Positions 43,748 through 52,294 of a stretch of DNA of 64,000 nt are shown one piece after another. The notes below the pieces were generated by a model. That model searched no databases. It was not told where the DNA came from and worked only from the letters and a program-made list of their open reading frames with translations. The stretch spans positions 1 through 64,000 of the forward strand of contig JALNYU010000010.1 of assembly GCA_023229645.1 (NCBI GenBank), given 5' to 3'. The translations under genes were made by a program, and so were the position numbers. Source of the stretch: Nevskia sp. (GTDB taxonomy: Bacteria; Pseudomonadota; Gammaproteobacteria; Nevskiales; Nevskiaceae). Each line of letters opens with the position of its first letter. Position 1 is the first letter of the stretch.

Positions 43748-45079
43748 TTAAGCGATTCGCGGAGTCTGCGGCGCGCGCAGCAAGGTAAATACGAGCGCGC
43801 CGACGGTCAGCCCGGCGTAGGCGATGGCGTGCAGGCCGGCGCCGGCGAGGTCGGCGCCGCGCAGCAAAAAGTAGAGCACCGGCAGCAGCGCCAAAGTGAT
43901 GATCAGATTGATCCGCAGCGTGATATTCGGCCGGCCGAGCGCAATCAGCGCCGAGCCGAACGGAAAGCCGAAGAGATGCACCGTGCGGGCGAGGGCAATC
44001 AACAGCAGCAAGCCATAGGCGCCTTCGAAGCCGCTGCCGCCGATCGCGTGCAGCAAGGCTTTGCCGAACAACACGAAGACCGCGGTAACGCCGAGCCCGG
44101 CGCCAGCGGCGATCAAGCCGGTGCGCAGCACCAGTTTGCGTATCGCGGCTTGGTCGTCGTTGGCGGCGAGCGTGGCCAATTCGGGATAGACGGTGCGGCC
44201 AAGCACGAGCACCGGCTGCTGCAACACCATGCCGATGCGCAGGGCGAGATGATAAAAGCCGACCGCGGCCGGATTCAGCAGCGCACCAACCGCCAGCGGC
44301 GTGACGCGGTTGCTGGCGTCGGTCAGGCCAATATCGAGATTGTTCATCAGCAGAAAGCGCCAAATGCCGGGATGTTTTTGCCGGATGCCGTGCGGTGCGC
44401 GCCATAAGCCGTCAGCAAGGCCGCGTCGGCGCAGTTCGCCGAATGCCAGCAGCCATTGCAGCAGGCCTTCGGCAATTGAACCAAGTAGCCAGGCGATCAA
44501 AAAACCGGTGAGTCCGCCATCTAAAACCCAAGCGGCAACGGCGCCGACCAGCCGCATCAGCGGGCCGCAGGTTTGCTGTAGCGAAAGCAAATCGAAACGC
44601 CCAAACAGATTGAGGACGCCGGCTGGCGTGGTCTGCATGTTCGAGATGATCGCCAACGAATACAGCGCGGCGAGCCCGGAGTAGCGATCCGGCCAGCCCA
44701 GCTGCGGCCCAACCCAACGCGCCGCCAGGGCCGCGAGCAGGATCGAGGCGATGCCGCTGATAATTTCGGCGCGCGCGGTGAAACCGAACAGGCGTTGGAA
44801 GTCGGCCGGCGCGTGGTCGATCAAATCCTTGCTGCCATAGCGCACCAGCGTATGCCAGCCCTGCAGCACGCAGAAATTGCCGACCAGCAACGCGTAGAAG
44901 TTGATCAGCACCAAGATGCCGTAATCGTTGGCGCCGAGCGTGCGCGCCGCCAGCGATAAATAAACGATGCCGATCAAGCCGGCGGCCACTTTACCGCCGA
45001 GCAATTTGCCGGCGTTGCGGTAAACCCGGGCCAGCGCGCCGGGTGCGCTTGGGGATTCAGGCGACGGTGTTGCGGTCAA
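43748..45079 (-). CDS. Polysaccharide / lipid-linked oligosaccharide flippase (MOP superfamily)
   Basis: About 443 residues with 12-14 hydrophobic segments (e.g. VAAGLIGIVYLSLAARTLGANDYGILVLINFYA near the start), like Wzx-type flippases. I start at the TTG at 45079, which overlaps the TGA of the upstream gene as TTGA; the frame is open to 45196 but that part overlaps the preceding gene and is low complexity. The substrate could be a glycosylated sphingolipid or lipid-linked sugar; context, not sequence, suggests this. Confidence 0.8.
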   Translation of the reverse strand: MTATPSPESPSAPGALARVYRNAGKLLGGKVAAGLIGIVYLSLAARTLGANDYGILVLINFYALLVGNFCVLQGWHTLVRYGSKDLIDHAPADFQRLFGFTARAEIISGIASILLAALAARWVGPQLGWPDRYSGLAALYSLAIISNMQTTPAGVLNLFGRFDLLSLQQTCGPLMRLVGAVAAWVLDGGLTGFLIAWLLGSIAEGLLQWLLAFGELRRRGLADGLWRAPHGIRQKHPGIWRFLLMNNLDIGLTDASNRVTPLAVGALLNPAAVGFYHLALRIGMVLQQPVLVLGRTVYPELATLAANDDQAAIRKLVLRTGLIAAGAGLGVTAVFVLFGKALLHAIGGSGFEGAYGLLLLIALARTVHLFGFPFGSALIALGRPNITLRINLIITLALLPVLYFLLRGADLAGAGLHAIAYAGLTVGALVFTLLRAPQTPRIA

Positions 45080-46017
45080 CGGACCACGCCTTGCCGCCGT
45101 AGCCGCCACAGCACGCCCGGCGCCGCGAGAATCGGGTGCCGTCGCTGCCACGGGCTCAGCTCCACTTTCACGCCGCTGTGCCGTTCGATTTTCCACAATA
45201 GGTAGTCAACGCCATCGGCGAAGGTGTAAGCGTTTTTCACCAAGCGTGCGAAGTTCAGCGGCTTGCCGAGCGCACGGCGCACCGCCCAGCCGGCGCGCGC
45301 GCGGTAACGGGCGGCGGCGCTGATGTTGGGCTGGCACAGGGCCGGGTCGGTGCTGAGGTTCTCGATGCCGCGGACCAACCACGCCAGCGGCAGCAGCGTC
45401 GCGTACCGGCTTTGAGCGAAGCCGGTCAGCGTTTCCGCGCGGTTGGCTTTTTCAACGCGTAACTCGGCGCCGTACGTGCGCTGGAACAAGCCCTGCCAAT
45501 ACGCTTCGGCCGCGCCGCTTTCTGGGCCGAGATGCGCGGCCCAGCTCGCAGCACTGACAATGGCTTGCGAAACGGCGTCGATCACCGAACTGCGGGCGCT
45601 ACTATCACGTGCCCAAACCAACGCTGAAGGCTGCGAATAACGCGCCCAGATCGTGGTGTCGAGGCTGCCGGCGGCAACGCGGGCGCGGAATTGGTCTAAG
45701 CGCAGCACGGCCACTTTCGCGCGTAAGCGCTGCTTTTTGCAGGTGTATTCGAAGTAGATAACGTTCGGTGGCAGTAATCGGTTCGCAGCCGCTGGAATCC
45801 GACTTTGATGCCAGCCGCGGAGGCTATCGACAACGACGTAGAAGTCGAGCAAATCGTCGAGTTTGCCGCTACGCAGCACCGAACCATAAAACAAAACCGC
45901 AACCGTGTAACGACCCCCATGCGACGCCAGCTCCTTGGCCATGGCCGTTACCTCGGCTGGCAGTGGGGTCGCCAGTTCGACCGCGACCATCGCGGACAAG
46001 GTTTCGGCAGCATTCAT
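45076..46017 (-). CDS. Nucleotidyltransferase-like protein linked to sphingolipid genes
   Basis: A 313-residue protein. The N-terminal region VAVLFYGSVLRSGKLDDLLD followed by FYVVVD (residues 39-64) resembles the GS...D-x-D core of the polymerase-beta-like nucleotidyltransferase fold, with an unusual DLLD spacing. The rest is helical and unfamiliar. It overlaps the lipid kinase gene by one base (TAATG) and the flippase gene by four. I recall that the Caulobacter sphingolipid locus has a comparable trio of NTP-transferase, lipid kinase and metallophosphatase genes for anionic head-group synthesis; the match of three functions here supports a head-group role. Confidence 0.6.
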   Translation of the reverse strand: MNAAETLSAMVAVELATPLPAEVTAMAKELASHGGRYTVAVLFYGSVLRSGKLDDLLDFYVVVDSLRGWHQSRIPAAANRLLPPNVIYFEYTCKKQRLRAKVAVLRLDQFRARVAAGSLDTTIWARYSQPSALVWARDSSARSSVIDAVSQAIVSAASWAAHLGPESGAAEAYWQGLFQRTYGAELRVEKANRAETLTGFAQSRYATLLPLAWLVRGIENLSTDPALCQPNISAAARYRARAGWAVRRALGKPLNFARLVKNAYTFADGVDYLLWKIERHSGVKVELSPWQRRHPILAAPGVLWRLRRQGVVR

Positions 46018-47009
46018 TAAATTTTCAACGGCAGATAAAACTCAAATTCGGGACCCGGCCGCAGCTCAATCAGGCCATCGGCACCGGGGGCGTACGCTTC
46101 ACCATCGACGACCAACGGCTCGGTCAACCGCAACGTAATACGCTGTTGCGCGCCGCCGCTGCGATAGGCGCCGCTTGCGCGTAGCCAGGGTAGTGGCCGG
46201 CCGCGGAGCAGCGATAGCAGGGCGCGGCCCAGCCGCGGTGCATGGGCATCGATGTCGAGCCAGCGCAAAACCGCGTCGCCGTGGTCAAAAAACGGCCATA
46301 ACGAACCGTACATGCGGTGCAGGCTGGTTGCGAGAAAGAGAAAACGTGCGCCTTCGCCGGGCGCACCGTCATCAATGCCGATCACCATTGGCGCGCCTGA
46401 TTTCCAGACGTTTCCGTGGCTCCCAGCAACAGTTTGCCAGAGTGCACCGAGCATCGTCACCGCTACCGCCGGGCCGTGGAGGAGGCCGCGACGCGACACC
46501 GGCCCCATCGCCATTTTCCAGCCGCGATAAAACCCTGCTGTGCCGGCAAAAAATCCCATCACCGGCGCATGCGAGCCATCTGGCCAATGCGCCATCAACA
46601 TATGGCGGCGTTCATAGCGGCCGCCGTCGGTGCGTGCCAGCGCCGTCAGTAACTGCTGCAACGCGCGCGCGCCGTGCCCTTTTACGCCGATATCCGCGGC
46701 CGCCAGATTTGCGTTGCCGCCGGCGAAAACGGTGATTTTCGGCAGCTTTGCGCCGTAGATGGCGGGCAGCAGGCTCAGAACATCGCGCAGCGTACCATCG
46801 CCGCCGTCAACCACGACATGGTTGATACGCGATTGTGCGAAGCCCACCAGCACTTGCGGCAAATCCTGTGGCGAGGCCGGCTCGACGATCGCAAGCTGAA
46901 TATTGGCGGGCGTGGTCACCGCGGCGGCGGCGTAGCCCCGTGGATTTTTCCGGTTGCGCTGGCTTTGCGGGTTGCGGATGACACCGATCCGAATCGGGTT
47001 TTCGCTCAT
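46017..47009 (-). CDS. Lipid kinase of the diacylglycerol/sphingosine/ceramide kinase family
   Basis: 330 residues from the ATG at 47009 (MSENPIRIGVIRNPQSQRN); the frame is open upstream to 47186 but overlaps the divergent gene without similarity. The DAGK-catalytic motif is VVVDGGDGTLRDVLS (GGDGT at 69-73) and the second Gly motif FAGGNANL (96-102). The C-terminal domain ends GEAYAPGADGLIELRPG, as in bacterial lipid kinases (YegS/DgkB type). It phosphorylates a lipid hydroxyl. Given the neighbours, a ceramide or long-chain-base kinase is the likely role; a plain diacylglycerol kinase cannot be excluded. Confidence 0.8.
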   Translation of the reverse strand: MSENPIRIGVIRNPQSQRNRKNPRGYAAAAVTTPANIQLAIVEPASPQDLPQVLVGFAQSRINHVVVDGGDGTLRDVLSLLPAIYGAKLPKITVFAGGNANLAAADIGVKGHGARALQQLLTALARTDGGRYERRHMLMAHWPDGSHAPVMGFFAGTAGFYRGWKMAMGPVSRRGLLHGPAVAVTMLGALWQTVAGSHGNVWKSGAPMVIGIDDGAPGEGARFLFLATSLHRMYGSLWPFFDHGDAVLRWLDIDAHAPRLGRALLSLLRGRPLPWLRASGAYRSGGAQQRITLRLTEPLVVDGEAYAPGADGLIELRPGPEFEFYLPLKI

Positions 47010-47092
47010 CGTATGGGGCGCCGATTGAAGGCAGGGATTATCATGTCGCGCATCTAAAGCCGGAATACCCGCAGGCAAAAACGCGATTATCC

Positions 47093-48022
47093 ATGACGAC
47101 GTTGCGGCTCGCTCATCTATCTGATCCGCATCTGCATTTCCGAGCGCTGACGCAGGAATCGCCGAGCGGTTTATCGAAACGGTCACTCAGCCGTTGGTCC
47201 TGGTCGCGCGGGCGCGGCGAACTGCAGCGGCCGGAAGTGCTGGCCGCCGCCGTCGACGACATCCGCAGCCATAACGCCGACCATATTGCGATCAGCGGCG
47301 ACATCACCAATTTCTCGTTCCCCGGCGAATTCTCCGCCGCCGCAGCTTGGTTTGCCACGCTCGGCGAGGCTGAAAACGTATCGGTTATTCCAGGCAATCA
47401 CGATGCGCTGGTCGCCGTGCCGTGGCGCGAAGGCCTGGGCCACTGGCAGCCGTGGATGACGGCCGACGCGCCCGGCGCCGAGCCGTTTCCGTATCTGCGC
47501 GTGCGCGGGCCAATGGCCTTGATCGGTTTGTCCTCCGCGCTACCCACGCCGCCCGCGTTCGCCAGCGGCCGCTTGGGCATTCCGCAGCTACTGCGCCTGG
47601 AAGCGCTGCTCGAAGAAACCAAGGCGCGCGGCCTGTGCCGGGTGGTGATGCTGCATCACCCGCCGACCGATGGCGTGGTCACAGTTCGGAAGGCCCTGCG
47701 CGACCGCACCGCGTTCCGCGCCGTGCTCGCCCGCGCTGGCGCGGAAATGGTGCTGCACGGCCATTCGCGCGACGCCCGCTTCGATCCCTTGCCCGGCCCC
47801 AATGGCTTAATCGCCGGCCTCGGCCTGCCATCGATCTCCGCAATCCCCAATCGCCACGACGAAGGCGCCCGCTGGCATTTGCTAGAAATCATCGGCGATG
47901 CACGCACCTGGACGATCGCCGTAACCGCGCGCGTCTACAACCCCAACCGCAGCCGATTCGAAACCGCCGGTCGCTATCGCCTGCTCGTCGCCCCGGCATC
48001 GGGCAGCGTTACAAATGTGTGA
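47093..48022 (+). CDS. Metallophosphoesterase
   Basis: A 309-residue calcineurin-like phosphoesterase without a signal peptide. Motifs are HLSDPHLH (8-15), GDITN, GNHD, MLHHPP and GHSRD, so the two-metal site is complete. Members cleave phosphomonoesters or diesters, and the group includes UDP-diacylglucosamine- and phospholipid-type pyrophosphatases. It is divergent from the lipid kinase gene, with an 83-base gap, and may belong to the same head-group pathway. Overlap with the upstream open frame of the kinase is not meaningful. Confidence 0.85.
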   Translation: MTTLRLAHLSDPHLHFRALTQESPSGLSKRSLSRWSWSRGRGELQRPEVLAAAVDDIRSHNADHIAISGDITNFSFPGEFSAAAAWFATLGEAENVSVIPGNHDALVAVPWREGLGHWQPWMTADAPGAEPFPYLRVRGPMALIGLSSALPTPPAFASGRLGIPQLLRLEALLEETKARGLCRVVMLHHPPTDGVVTVRKALRDRTAFRAVLARAGAEMVLHGHSRDARFDPLPGPNGLIAGLGLPSISAIPNRHDEGARWHLLEIIGDARTWTIAVTARVYNPNRSRFETAGRYRLLVAPASGSVTNV

Positions 48023-48032
48023 TGGGCATTAA

Positions 48033-48368
48033 ATGATCGAGCCATTACAGGGCTGCGGACCACTGTCGCAGGTATGGTTTGTTCATGACTACATACAGCT
48101 GCAGTTTCAAGATCGCACAGTCTCAATATTCAATACGCCTCAGTTGCATGACCCTGTTAGGGGTATTTTTAGTCGAGAATCGGAGGGCTTCTGTGATCTT
48201 CTTGTGGCTCAAATAAATCAAGGTTTATCTGATGCCATTCTGGTTGAAGACGCAATGTTTACCCTGGTATTTGAGAATCAGGTGAGGCTCGTCATCCCAA
48301 TTACCGCAGAGGCTGCTCACGGTCCAGAAGCAGTAGAAGTTGGCATCTGGATAGTGTTCAATGCCTAA
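48033..48368 (+). CDS. Hypothetical small protein
   Basis: A 111-residue soluble protein (MIEPLQGCGPLSQVWFVHDY) rich in beta strands and acidic residues. I do not recognise the family. Base composition is lower in GC than the metallophosphoesterase gene 10 bases upstream, and an IS5 remnant follows, so it looks acquired. Its size, acidity and position beside IS debris resemble orphan immunity proteins of toxin systems, but no toxin gene is present. Confidence 0.55.
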   Translation: MIEPLQGCGPLSQVWFVHDYIQLQFQDRTVSIFNTPQLHDPVRGIFSRESEGFCDLLVAQINQGLSDAILVEDAMFTLVFENQVRLVIPITAEAAHGPEAVEVGIWIVFNA

Positions 48369-48433
48369 GGATTCTCTGATTTTCGCACGAAGCTTGCGTT
48401 GAGCTTGCTAGCAGGTGAAATGCGGAGAGACGG

Positions 48434-48920
48434 ATGAAACAACAAACCCTGGCCGGCGGCTTTGAGAAATATCAGCGTACGACCAAGCGTGGGAAGTTTC
48501 TGTCGGAGATGGAGCAGATCGTGCCTTGGGCGGAACTGTGTCGGATGATCGAGCCGTACTATTACACGGGTCGATCCGGCCACAAGCTGATGGGTTCTGC
48601 AGCATTGGTTTAACTTATCCGACCCGGCGACCGAGGAAACGCTGATCATCCATGACCTGAGTTCAACGAAGAACAAGGACCAACAACACGATCCGGCGAT
48701 GCATCAGACGCGGAAAGGCCAGCAATGGTATTTCGGCATGAAGGCGCATGTCGGCGTTGACAGCCGAAGCCGGCTGATCTATTCGGTTGCGGCGACGGCG
48801 GCGAATATCGTCGATAGTCAGGTCCTGCCGCAGTTGCTGCATGGCAATGAAACGCAGGTCTGGGGTGATCCGGCGTATCGGGGCCAGCGCGCGGTGATCC
48901 GCGCCTGTGCGCCACGAGCG
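48434..48920 (+). pseudogene. Internally deleted IS5-family transposase
   Basis: The first part (MKQQTLAGGFEKYQRTTKRG ... MIEPYYYTGRSGHKL) is the normal N-terminus of an IS5-group transposase and ends at a TAA at 48611. In another frame, HWFNLSDPATEETLI jumps directly to LSSTKNKDQQHDPAMHQT and KGQQWYFGMKAHVGVDS. About 50 residues that contain the first catalytic Asp region are missing between them, and the C-terminal third is lost after VWGDPAYRG. The element cannot transpose. Confidence 0.88.
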
Positions 48921-49782
48921 CGACTAGCTACGCGGGCGGTTATGACCTTACGAATTGGCTTGTAACAGAATCAAAGCAAGGTCGAGTCACCGCAATTTAT
49001 GCGGGCCAAATCTGAGCGGCTTACTATCGCGGCGTTCTGCGATCAGTTCTCTCGCTACATCGCGCATCATTATCACGCTCATGATCCTATTGGAACTGAT
49101 CCGGAAGTTAAATACACGAGGGCGCAGATTGCGTCTCTTGTTATTCGGGAATCCATCCTTGGTTGGAGTTGTGCAGAGAGGTAGCGGCTTCGCTGCGTAT
49201 CCCACTTTCTCGCCGCTTCATGCCGGTCCCGACGCCCGCCGAATGATGCGCTCTGCGGAAACCTACGAAACATCGCCTGGGTTTCCTGAAATCCCGCTCC
49301 GATGTCTTGGCTGGATATGCAGGGAAGCCGCTCGTGCTGCTCAACGGTCCTGGCCCGAGCGTCTCAAAGTCGGCGTCGCACCGTTGCGCCTCGCTGACGA
49401 TACTCAAAGCGGCGCACGCGCGCCATTTCGGTTGGCGTGCAATTGAAAAAGCCTCGTCGTCGAAGCGCCGCGCTTCGTGCACGAACTAATTCGGTGCGTG
49501 CGCGAGGAATATTCACGCGGCGGCGATGAATTCGGCTTTGACGTCGCCCCTTTTAGTAGCGCGTGCGAACCAAGCTTGCACGCTGTCGGGGTTCGGCACT
49601 TCGCGCGCGCAGCGCCGAGTGGCAGGGAAGGCGGTGGCTGATCGGTGCCGATGAGTGGTGGAAATTTGTTCACGGTCATCAGCGCCCAGATCTGCGCCCA
49701 GCCAAGCGGCCCGCAGGATAGGCAGCAGAGAGCAGGCTATCCACTGCAGTTGCATTCCGCACCCTGCTCGCGGCGCGAATTC
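48921..49782. other. Degenerate accessory DNA, no convincing gene
   Basis: Composition shifts several times and reading frames are short. A 61-codon frame at 48999-49184 (MRAKSERLTIAAFCDQF) is open but has no recognisable family. On the minus strand near 49510-49590 a short stretch NPDSVQAWFARATKRGDV could be the end of a lost protein. I would not annotate a gene here. Confidence 0.4.
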
Positions 49783-50018
49783 AAAAAATAATGCAGCGCT
49801 TTAACCCCGTTGGCGCTGGCGCTTCGTTTATATCGGCAATGTTGCCAACCGGAGCCTGCCATGTTGCGTCGCTTAAGCTTATTTTTGTTTGCGTTAACCC
49901 TTGGGTTGTTAGCGGCCTGTTCGACGTCCCCGCCGGAGCTGGTAGCGTTGCCGACGGCGGGTCCCGAGCGCGCTGATCAGCCCGTCGTACCTGCCCCAGC
50001 AGTTACCGACGCGCTGGC
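49783..50018 (+). repeat. Left copy of a ~237 bp direct repeat
   Basis: This stretch is nearly identical to 57908-58145, offset by about 8.13 kb and in the same orientation. It covers the upstream region and first ~52 codons of the VWA lipoprotein gene. The match starts at AAAAAATAATG and stops at the GCTGGC just before the stop codon of this copy. Confidence 0.92.
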
Positions 50019-50028
50019 AGCTAAGTAG
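49861..50028 (+). pseudogene. Truncated duplicate of the VWA lipoprotein N-terminus
   Basis: 55 codons starting MLRRLSLFLFALTLGLLAAC duplicate the signal peptide and lipobox (LLAAC-S) of the protein encoded at 57988, then end at TAG after DALAAK. Differences from the full copy are few (e.g. SFA to LFA, PEP to PEL). If expressed it would give a ~36-residue lipopeptide, but a dead duplicate is likelier. Confidence 0.85.
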
Positions 50029-50169
50029 GCGTTAGCGAATCGCACTCGAAGCTGCAGTGACTACATAAGCGTTAACTGGCACGAGGTTGCGTTGATGCCT
50101 AAACGATGCACGTGAATTCGTCGCGAGGTTTGCGGTTTTATTCGGCCTCGCAGGTCGTCAAGTCGTAGC

Positions 50170-51060
50170 CTACTGGACGTTAATCGACACCGTTGGGGCG
50201 CACACCGGCACGCTGCCGCCGACGTTGTTGGCTTTGCGGTTGTTACCGGCCGAAGCCAATATGCCGCCTCCGCAGCCAAAGCCGCTGCTGTTGTTAAAAA
50301 CGTCATTATTAAGTAGGCGTACGATTGCTCCGGTATCGGCCTGTGCGGCAACGTTGTTGCCAGTGAGCATACTGCTTTCGACGTCGATTCCTGCGGATCC
50401 TTCTGCGTGGATGCCGAACGCGGAATTCTGCGAAATTATCGAATTACTAACGTCAACGGTGCCGGTCTGCGCGTGCACTGCTTCGGCGGTGCCCCGAATT
50501 GAAACCCGGTCGAGCGAGGCATTGACGTTGCCGGAGCTGATTAATACTCCGTTTGTGCCGCCGTTGATTTTGGTCTCGCTGACCAGAAGCAGGCCGTTGC
50601 CTGTAACGTGGGCATCGATCCCGCTGGTCGCGAAGCCGCTGATGGTGCAGTTATCGACAATCACTTGGTTTGCCGCTAGATAGTTGACGCCGGTCGTGCC
50701 CGCGCTGATGCCGTTTATCGACAGATTACGCAGAATAACGGTGCTGCCCGGCGCATTGATTGTGACCCCCGGTGTGCCTGAAACGAGGATGCTGGCCAAC
50801 GTGCCGTCGCCGCTGAGTGTGATGCTCTTGGTAATGGTCACCGCGCCGAAGCCGCCGGGGTCGAGCACCGAAATTTCGCCTGCCGCGGCTGTTTTCGAGA
50901 TGGCGCCCGCGAAAGTCTTGCAGGGGGCGGTGCGGCTGCAAGGATTGGCGTCGTCGCCGACGCCGGAAATCCAGGTTCGTGTCGCCTGCGCGTGCGCCGC
51001 GCCACTGGCAAATAAAATGAGAAATAGAAACCCTAGTGTCCGAATTCTAATGTTATTCAT
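50170..51060 (-). CDS. Exported right-handed beta-helix repeat protein
   Basis: A 296-residue protein with a signal peptide (MNNIRIRTLGFLFLILFASG, cleavage near AHAQ). The mature part has repeated short beta strands (TVILRNLSINGI, QVIVDNCTISGF, GLLLVSETKINGG, SLDRVSIRGT, TVDVSNSIISQN), as in pectate-lyase-like beta-helices. A conserved opening WISGVGDDANPCSRTAPCKTF and a C-terminal Cys pair are present. No catalytic residues are evident. It may bind or cleave a polysaccharide, given the glycan genes that follow on the same strand. Confidence 0.8.
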   Translation of the reverse strand: MNNIRIRTLGFLFLILFASGAAHAQATRTWISGVGDDANPCSRTAPCKTFAGAISKTAAAGEISVLDPGGFGAVTITKSITLSGDGTLASILVSGTPGVTINAPGSTVILRNLSINGISAGTTGVNYLAANQVIVDNCTISGFATSGIDAHVTGNGLLLVSETKINGGTNGVLISSGNVNASLDRVSIRGTAEAVHAQTGTVDVSNSIISQNSAFGIHAEGSAGIDVESSMLTGNNVAAQADTGAIVRLLNNDVFNNSSGFGCGGGILASAGNNRKANNVGGSVPVCAPTVSINVQ

Positions 51061-51182
51061 GAAAATACTCCTTTCTAAATAGGCGAATAAGAGAATTCGC
51101 TTCGATGTGCAGATTGCAGCTAGACAATGAGCTGCCAGCGATGCTGCTGACAGAAGGTATTGATTCCACCGCTGGGAATCAT

Positions 51183-52292
51183 CTACAAGCTAGCTTCAAG
51201 TTCTGTTCCAGATTTTAAATGGAGTGTTCTCAATTGCGCGATGACGTTGTCCTGTTCATCGGTCGATAGATAGGGATTAAAAGGCAGGCTTAGTACCCGC
51301 TGCGCCGCTCGCTCGGTATTGGGTAACCGGACTGATGACTGGTAGGCGGCTTGCTTGTGGAGTGGGGTCGGGTAATGCACGGCAGTTGGGATGCCGGCTG
51401 TGGCAAGCGCTGCTCTCACCCTGTCCCGCTGCGTAACTTCGACGGTGTATTGCGCCCAGACCGACGTATTGCCAGCCGCGACCGACGGCGTTGTCAAGAT
51501 GTCGCCAAGCCCAGCGTGGTAACGTGCGGCAACATGTTGCCGCAGTTCGATTTCCGGTTCGAAAATAGCGAATTTTGCGAGTAACACGGCTGCTTGCAGC
51601 GTGTCCATCCGGCTGTTAAGGCCGATTCGAGTGTGAACGTATGGTCCGGATTGACCGTGGTTGCGAATCGAGCGCATGCGCTCCGCGAGGCCATCGTGGT
51701 CGGTAAAGCAGGCGCCAGCGTCGCCGTAGCAGCCCAGCGGTTTCGTTGGATAGAACGATGTCGTTGCGATCGTGCCAAACGATCCAGCGCGACGGCCAGC
51801 CTGCGTCGCGCCAAAACTTTGCGCCGCGTCTTCGATAACTGGTAGGTGGCAGCGCTCGGCGAGCGCGTGAATCGCCGCGTAGTCAGGGCACTGGCCGAAC
51901 AGATCGGCTGGCAGAATTGCGCGTGTTTTCGCAGTGATACGGGATTCGATGTCGGCCGGTTCAAGGTTGTAATTGGGGCGCTGAATATCAGCGAAAACCG
52001 GCTGAGCACCGAGCAAACGGATCATCTCCGCTGCCGCGACGAAGTTGAACGATGGGGTGATGACTTCGTCACCTGGGCCTACCCCCAACGCCAACAAGGC
52101 CACGAGCAGTGCGTCGGTGCCGCTGGCGACGGCGACGCAGTGCCGTACGCCGACAAATTCGGCGAGCGTAGCTTCAAGCGTCGTGACTTCGGGCCCGAGT
52201 ATGAACTGACCGTGTTCGAGTACCGCGCCGAGACGGCGTTTGAGATCAGCTTCGATCCGCGCTTGTTGGTGGCGTAAATCATGGAAGCGCAT
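51183..52292 (-). CDS. DegT/DnrJ/EryC1/StrS-family sugar aminotransferase
   Basis: A 369-residue PLP aminotransferase that installs an amino group on a nucleotide-linked keto-sugar. ASGTDALLVALLALGVGPGD, EDAAQSFGA and the PLP lysine in TSFYPTKPLGCYGD (about residue 186) are the family motifs. The neighbour on the same strand is a UDP-GlcNAc 3-dehydrogenase-like oxidoreductase, and such pairs make 3-amino sugars (GnnB in lipid A of Acidithiobacillus and Leptospira, WbpE in Pseudomonas O-antigen). Sequence alone does not choose between these. Confidence 0.88.
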   Translation of the reverse strand: MRFHDLRHQQARIEADLKRRLGAVLEHGQFILGPEVTTLEATLAEFVGVRHCVAVASGTDALLVALLALGVGPGDEVITPSFNFVAAAEMIRLLGAQPVFADIQRPNYNLEPADIESRITAKTRAILPADLFGQCPDYAAIHALAERCHLPVIEDAAQSFGATQAGRRAGSFGTIATTSFYPTKPLGCYGDAGACFTDHDGLAERMRSIRNHGQSGPYVHTRIGLNSRMDTLQAAVLLAKFAIFEPEIELRQHVAARYHAGLGDILTTPSVAAGNTSVWAQYTVEVTQRDRVRAALATAGIPTAVHYPTPLHKQAAYQSSVRLPNTERAAQRVLSLPFNPYLSTDEQDNVIAQLRTLHLKSGTELEASL

Positions 52293-52294
52293 TG

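Noticed and set aside
48999..49184. A 61-codon frame in the degenerate region
   Set aside because: It has no family similarity, and the surrounding DNA is clearly decayed. I leave it as uncertain rather than a gene.
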